DNA of 36,072 bases. It comes from a candidate division Kazan bacterium. Lineage in GTDB: Bacteria; Patescibacteriota; Kazan-3B-28. Position 1 is the first letter of the stretch. The number at the start of each line of letters is the position of its first letter. The notes under the pieces were generated by a model. That model was not told the origin of the DNA. It saw only the letters and a list, made by a program, of their open reading frames with translations, and made no database searches. The translations under genes and the position numbers were made by a program. Positions 33,838-36,072 of the stretch are shown here, in pieces. Where the stretch lies: NCBI GenBank assembly GCA_003647645.1, contig QMNG01000006.1, forward strand, positions 1 through 36,072, given 5' to 3'.

Positions 33838-33980
33838 AAAAAACACCAATAATTTGCCGTCCATTTTGTTCCTGGGGAAACCAGGTGGGGTTCCTCATGC
33901 CATGCCCCCGAGCACAACATATGCAGATCCCCTAGTTGATAGTGTAGGATCAAATGCAGAAACGACAAGTTAATGGTGCT
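33838..33980 (-). ncRNA. Rod-shaped small RNA, candidate 6S RNA
   Basis: The minus strand has an extended -10 (TGATATAAT, -10 hexamer at 33992-33987) about 7 nt before 33980 and a T6 run at 33843-33838. In between, the ends pair: CACCATTAACTTGTCGTT (from 33978) against ACGGCAAATTATTGGTG (to 33844), about 18 bp with two mismatches. Further in, TTTGATCCT pairs with AGGAACAAA (one mismatch). A roughly 13 x 13 nt open region follows, then a GGGG...CCCC apical stem. A closing helix, central bubble and apical helix within about 143 nt are the architecture of 6S RNA, which imitates an open promoter and binds RNA polymerase. The fold was drawn by hand, and no primary-sequence signature proves the family. 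Confidence 0.45.
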
Positions 33981-33986
33981 ACTCCT

Positions 33987-34012
33987 ATTATATCACGGAA
34001 AAAATAAGTCAA
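33987..34012 (-). promoter_or_regulatory. Extended -10 promoter of the rod-shaped RNA and tRNA unit
   Basis: TGATATAAT on the minus strand is a perfect extended -10. A TTGACT lies 14 bp upstream (34012-34007), too close for a standard -35, so the extended element probably carries the activity. Confidence 0.6.
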
Positions 34013-34033
34013 ATTGGAACCTGGGGATAAAAT

Positions 34034-34693
34034 CTAGAACGGCATAATGCTAGAGCCAACTACCCATTGTATTAATGCAATTACCGGCTCTAGCAGCGTA
34101 AAAATAATATTCGTACCAATTAGCCTGTCAGCGAAAATAAGCAACAGCAAAAGAATAGGCCCAGTCCGCTCCAGAGCCAAGATTCGGCTGTGGCTCATAC
34201 CAAAATTACTCAAAATCAAATACAAAACTTTGGAACCGTCCAGCGGTGGAATTGGAATAAGATTAAACGCCGCCAAAAAAATGTTCAGTGTAACCACGAT
34301 GGCCAGAAAAACATAAATCGGGCTGTCTGGCAATGCTTGGTGGGTTATAAGATAGATTCTGCCCGGCAGAGCGAATAAAAAAGCCAACAAAATATTCGAC
34401 ACTGGCCCGGCTAGCGCCACCATCATTTCACCAAACCTGCCCCTTTTAACAAAACTGGGGTTATATGGCACCGGTTTCCCCCATCCAAAGCCAACCAAAA
34501 ATATTAAAATGGTACCCATCAGATCTAAATGGGATATAGGATTAAGAGTTAGACGGCCAGCCATTTTAGCAGTTGGATCACCCAGCATTGTAGCTGCCCA
34601 AGCATGCGAAAATTCGTGGATGGTGATCGCTATTATCAGGGCCACGACAAAAAACACAAAGGTGTCGAGTTGTTGGAAAATCCCCAGCAGCAT
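34034..34693 (-). CDS. Site-2-protease-like M50 membrane metalloprotease
   Basis: The 219-residue integral membrane protein has the zinc-protease motif HEFSH (residues about 26-30) within the first transmembrane region and the second metal site in NLIPIPPLDGS (about 151-161), the N-x-x-P-x-x-x-L-D-G signature of S2P/M50 proteases. About five to six hydrophobic helices are visible. Compact family members without PDZ domains are widespread in bacteria and often lack an assigned substrate; regulated intramembrane proteolysis or signal-peptide clearance is the general role. It is divergent from rpmB. Confidence 0.88.
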   Translation of the reverse strand: MLLGIFQQLDTFVFFVVALIIAITIHEFSHAWAATMLGDPTAKMAGRLTLNPISHLDLMGTILIFLVGFGWGKPVPYNPSFVKRGRFGEMMVALAGPVSNILLAFLFALPGRIYLITHQALPDSPIYVFLAIVVTLNIFLAAFNLIPIPPLDGSKVLYLILSNFGMSHSRILALERTGPILLLLLIFADRLIGTNIIFTLLEPVIALIQWVVGSSIMPF

Positions 34694-34748
34694 AAAAATC
34701 TTGTTCTAATTTATCTTTTTTGTTAATCTAACTTAGTCATTATAATTC

Positions 34749-34780
34749 TTTATTAGTTTATCAGTCTATCAGTTTATTAG
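34749..34780. repeat. 8-bp-period repeat directly before rpmB
   Basis: Units TTTATTAG, TTTATCAG, TCTATCAG, TTTATTAG end seven bases before the rpmB ATG. It is a fourth case of a short-period array at a start codon. Confidence 0.75.
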
Positions 34781-34787
34781 TCCACTT

Positions 34788-35030
34788 ATGTCCAAAGTAT
34801 GCGACATCTGCCACAAGGGCCCGACCACCGGCCACAATGTCAGCCACTCGAAGCGCCACACCAAACGCACCTGGCATCCTAATTTGATTACCAAAAGGAT
34901 GATGATCAACGGGCACATGCAAACTCTGAGAATTTGCGCTAAGTGCCTAAAAACTTTGTCCAAAGCTCCGCGTAAAAAGCCTACTCGTACTGTTGTATCT
35001 GCCACGGGCAAGCCAAAGCCCAAATCATAA
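34788..35030 (+). CDS. rpmB: 50S ribosomal protein L28
   Basis: The 80-residue protein has the L28 pattern: MSKVCDICHKGPTTGHNVSHSKRHTKRTWHPNL, then GHMQTLRICAKCLKTL. Two CxxC pairs (CDIC, CAKC) suggest the zinc-binding form. The tail (RKKPTRTVVSATGKPKPKS) is basic. L28 is part of the large ribosomal subunit. There is no Shine-Dalgarno site; an 8-bp-period repeat occupies the region before the ATG. Confidence 0.94.
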   Translation: MSKVCDICHKGPTTGHNVSHSKRHTKRTWHPNLITKRMMINGHMQTLRICAKCLKTLSKAPRKKPTRTVVSATGKPKPKS

Positions 35031-35069
35031 AACCAATCGGCCCGTACTTGGGCCAATTATCAGTATCAC

Positions 35070-35100
35070 TTTTAACGGCTCAAAATATGAGCCGTTAAAA
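35070..35100. terminator. Stem-loop after rpmB, AACGGCTCA stem copy 3
   Basis: TTTTAACGGCTCA and TGAGCCGTTAAAA form a 13-bp perfect stem with loop AAATA, 40 bp after rpmB. The T and A runs are part of the stem, so it can work in either direction, though no free U-run follows. Confidence 0.6.
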
Positions 35101-35135
35101 AATATCTACGCCAACCCGCAGACAGCTCTAAATGT

Positions 35136-35141
35136 TATATT
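35136..35141 (+). promoter_or_regulatory. Extended -10 of tRNA-Gly
   Basis: TGTTATATT is an extended -10 (TGn plus TATATT at 35136-35141), 12 bp before the mature tRNA 5' end. No clear -35. Confidence 0.45.
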
Positions 35142-35153
35142 GTAAATAGCCGC

Positions 35154-35227
35154 GCGGGTGTAGTTTAATGGCAGAACGTGACCTTCCCAAGGTTAAGACG
35201 GGAGTTCGATTCTCCTCACCCGCTCCA
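35154..35227 (+). tRNA. tRNA-Gly (anticodon CCC)
   Basis: The acceptor GCGGGTG pairs with CACCCGC; the anticodon loop TTCCCAA gives CCC, reading GGG; the T-arm is GGGAGTTCGATTCTCCT; discriminator T and CCA are encoded. Confidence 0.93.
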
Positions 35228-35329
35228 ATTAGGAAAACACTTTGGAGTATGGACGAACCTAGCCTTGCGGCGGTTCTCATCCTGTCAATCACTACGGGCT
35301 GATGCCCAAACAAGTTGGGCGCCAACCCG

Positions 35330-35421
35330 TGGCGGAGAGGGTGGGATTCGAACCCACGATACCGGAAATCCGGTATAACGCTTTTCGAGAGCGCCCCTTT
35401 CAACCACTCAGGCACCTCTCC
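35330..35421 (-). tRNA. tRNA-Ser (anticodon CGA)
   Basis: The acceptor GGAGAGG pairs with CCTCTCC; the anticodon loop CTCGAAA gives CGA, reading TCG; a long variable arm (TACCGGA...TCCGGTA) is typical of serine tRNAs; discriminator G and CCA are encoded. Its first 14 nt overlap the 3' end of tadA on the same strand. Confidence 0.94.
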
Positions 35422-35860
35422 GTAATTTTTTAAAAAATTTCTGTAGCAACCCCTTGGTTTTATCTTTATCTTTTACCTTTTCTATTTCTAATTTCGGAAA
35501 AAGTTTTTTTAATTGTTTTTTAGTGAGCTTACTTGCAACCGAACCGAATAGGGGGTCATCCAAGAAATAGATTATTTTTTTGATTCTGGCGTTGGCTACA
35601 GCTCCCAGGCACATTAGACACGGTTCCAAATTAACTATCAGTGTACAGTTGTCCAATCGCCAATCACCAACTTTCCTAAACGCCTGTCTCAATGCCCTAA
35701 TCTCAGCGTGTTCTGTTGAATCCCTTCTGCCGTGAGACAAATTGTACCCTCGACCGATGATGTTACCTTGGCCATTGATAACGATAGCTCCGATCGGAAC
35801 TTCTTTTTTATCAAAGGCCTTTTGAGCCAGTTTAGCGATTTCGTTGATATATTTTTCCAT
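35408..35860 (-). CDS. tadA: TadA-like tRNA adenosine deaminase
   Basis: The 150-residue protein belongs to the cytidine/adenosine deaminase fold. The zinc and catalytic motif is TEHAEIRAL (HAE), and the second zinc ligands are in NLEPCLMCLGAV (PCxxC). TadA converts A34 of tRNA-Arg(ACG) to inosine. The N-terminal MEKYINEIAKLAQKAFDKKEVPIGAIVI is typical; the C-terminus is Lys-rich. The related guanine or dCMP deaminases are less likely given overall similarity. The start overlaps the GIY-YIG gene by 29 bp; the stop codon TGA lies within the D-arm of tRNA-Ser, so the last residues (RRGA) are encoded by the tRNA gene. Confidence 0.87.
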   Translation of the reverse strand: MEKYINEIAKLAQKAFDKKEVPIGAIVINGQGNIIGRGYNLSHGRRDSTEHAEIRALRQAFRKVGDWRLDNCTLIVNLEPCLMCLGAVANARIKKIIYFLDDPLFGSVASKLTKKQLKKLFPKLEIEKVKDKDKTKGLLQKFFKKLRRGA

Positions 35861-36072
35861 ACGAGTTTTTAAAATAATCTTTCAACATAGATTTAATTGT
35901 TGTTTTACCTTTTGCTGTTTTAAGATACATTTCTCTTCTTTCCCCATCTCTTTTTGACTGATATGCCTCATAAAATATTAATTTTAATGGCTGTCTATTT
36001 TGGGTTGATGGTGATTTGCCGGAATTGTGTTCGTAAAATCTGCGCTTTAGATTCGATGTTGAACCCACATAC
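35832..36072 (-). CDS. GIY-YIG domain protein, 5' partial
   Basis: The frame runs off the right edge of the window, so the start and the GIY element are missing. What is present begins at YVGSTSNLKRRFYEHNSGKSPST, the YIG half with its catalytic-type Arg, and continues GERREMYLKTAKGKTTIKSMLKDYF, closely matching the complete paralogue at 17387. The track's GTG start at 36068 is really the Val of YVG. The 3' end overlaps tadA by 29 bp. Confidence 0.85.
   Translation of the reverse strand, partial: YVGSTSNLKRRFYEHNSGKSPSTQNRQPLKLIFYEAYQSKRDGERREMYLKTAKGKTTIKSMLKDYFKNSYGKIYQRNR

Noticed and set aside
33651-33839. ORF MVGVGGFEPPTSSS..., 62 residues
   Set aside because: Antisense of tRNA-Pro and tRNA-Thr; GGFEPPTS is a well-known artefact of tRNA T-arms.
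33838-33980. Signal recognition particle RNA as identity of the rod-shaped RNA
   Set aside because: The conserved helix 8 sequence with a GGAA tetraloop (GGTCCGGAAGGAAGCAGC-like) is absent on both strands.
35128-35415. ORF MPEWLKGALSKS..., 95 residues
   Set aside because: Reads through tRNA-Gly and tRNA-Ser; RGFESHPLR is another typical tRNA artefact.

Overview
The window looks like chromosomal DNA from a small-genome bacterium of the Candidate Phyla Radiation (Patescibacteria); this is an inference and the lineage is not resolved. Supporting signs are short house-keeping proteins (an RluA-type pseudouridine synthase without an S4 domain, a DksA-like protein without its zinc cysteines), mostly absent Shine-Dalgarno sites, several very large secreted proteins of unknown function, and interspersed palindromic elements of the CATTCTGAAC type. 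TGA is used as a normal stop (tadA, lspA), so the standard bacterial code fits.

Layout. (1) 1-5550, minus strand: five consecutive genes for membrane-anchored surface proteins with KNH-like, dockerin-like and thrombospondin-type-3 calcium-binding segments, led by a consensus promoter. (2) 5781-8026, plus strand: rpmE, prfA, prmC (translation and release-factor methylation). (3) 8019-13689, minus strand: a compact house-keeping run lgt, rmuC, a small membrane protein, a K+ channel-like RCK protein, a DksA-like protein, lspA, an RluA-family synthase, gmk. (4) 13945-16929, plus: a degenerate PP2C-like/transmembrane/beta-propeller protein and smpB. (5) 16935-18202, minus: a small membrane protein with a repeated PWxQGPSD motif, a GIY-YIG protein and tmRNA (ssrA), the partner of SmpB. 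(6) 18400-32886, plus, interrupted by a minus-strand RNase HI gene: a second surface-protein locus with a 1641-residue LPVSG-ended adhesin-like protein, a small Ig-like membrane protein, a 2261-residue secreted protein and a 449-residue single-pass protein. (7) 32985-36072: a lipoprotein, tRNA-Pro and tRNA-Thr, a rod-shaped RNA that I propose is 6S RNA, a site-2-protease-like membrane protein, rpmB, tRNA-Gly, tRNA-Ser, tadA and a partial GIY-YIG gene.

How it fits together. Lgt and LspA would process lipoproteins such as the one at 32985. SmpB and tmRNA form the ribosome-rescue system, and PrfA with PrmC form the termination pair. The two surface loci use near-identical TTGACA-17-TATAAT promoters, which suggests strong constitutive or co-ordinated expression of the cell surface. 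All four tRNAs here carry C at position 34.

The most interesting unexplained signals are the 6S-like RNA, 7-8 bp-period tandem repeats sitting directly before several start codons, a recurring AACGGCTCA inverted stem after transcription units, the PWxQGPSD protein motif, and palindromic elements inserted in frame in a coding sequence.
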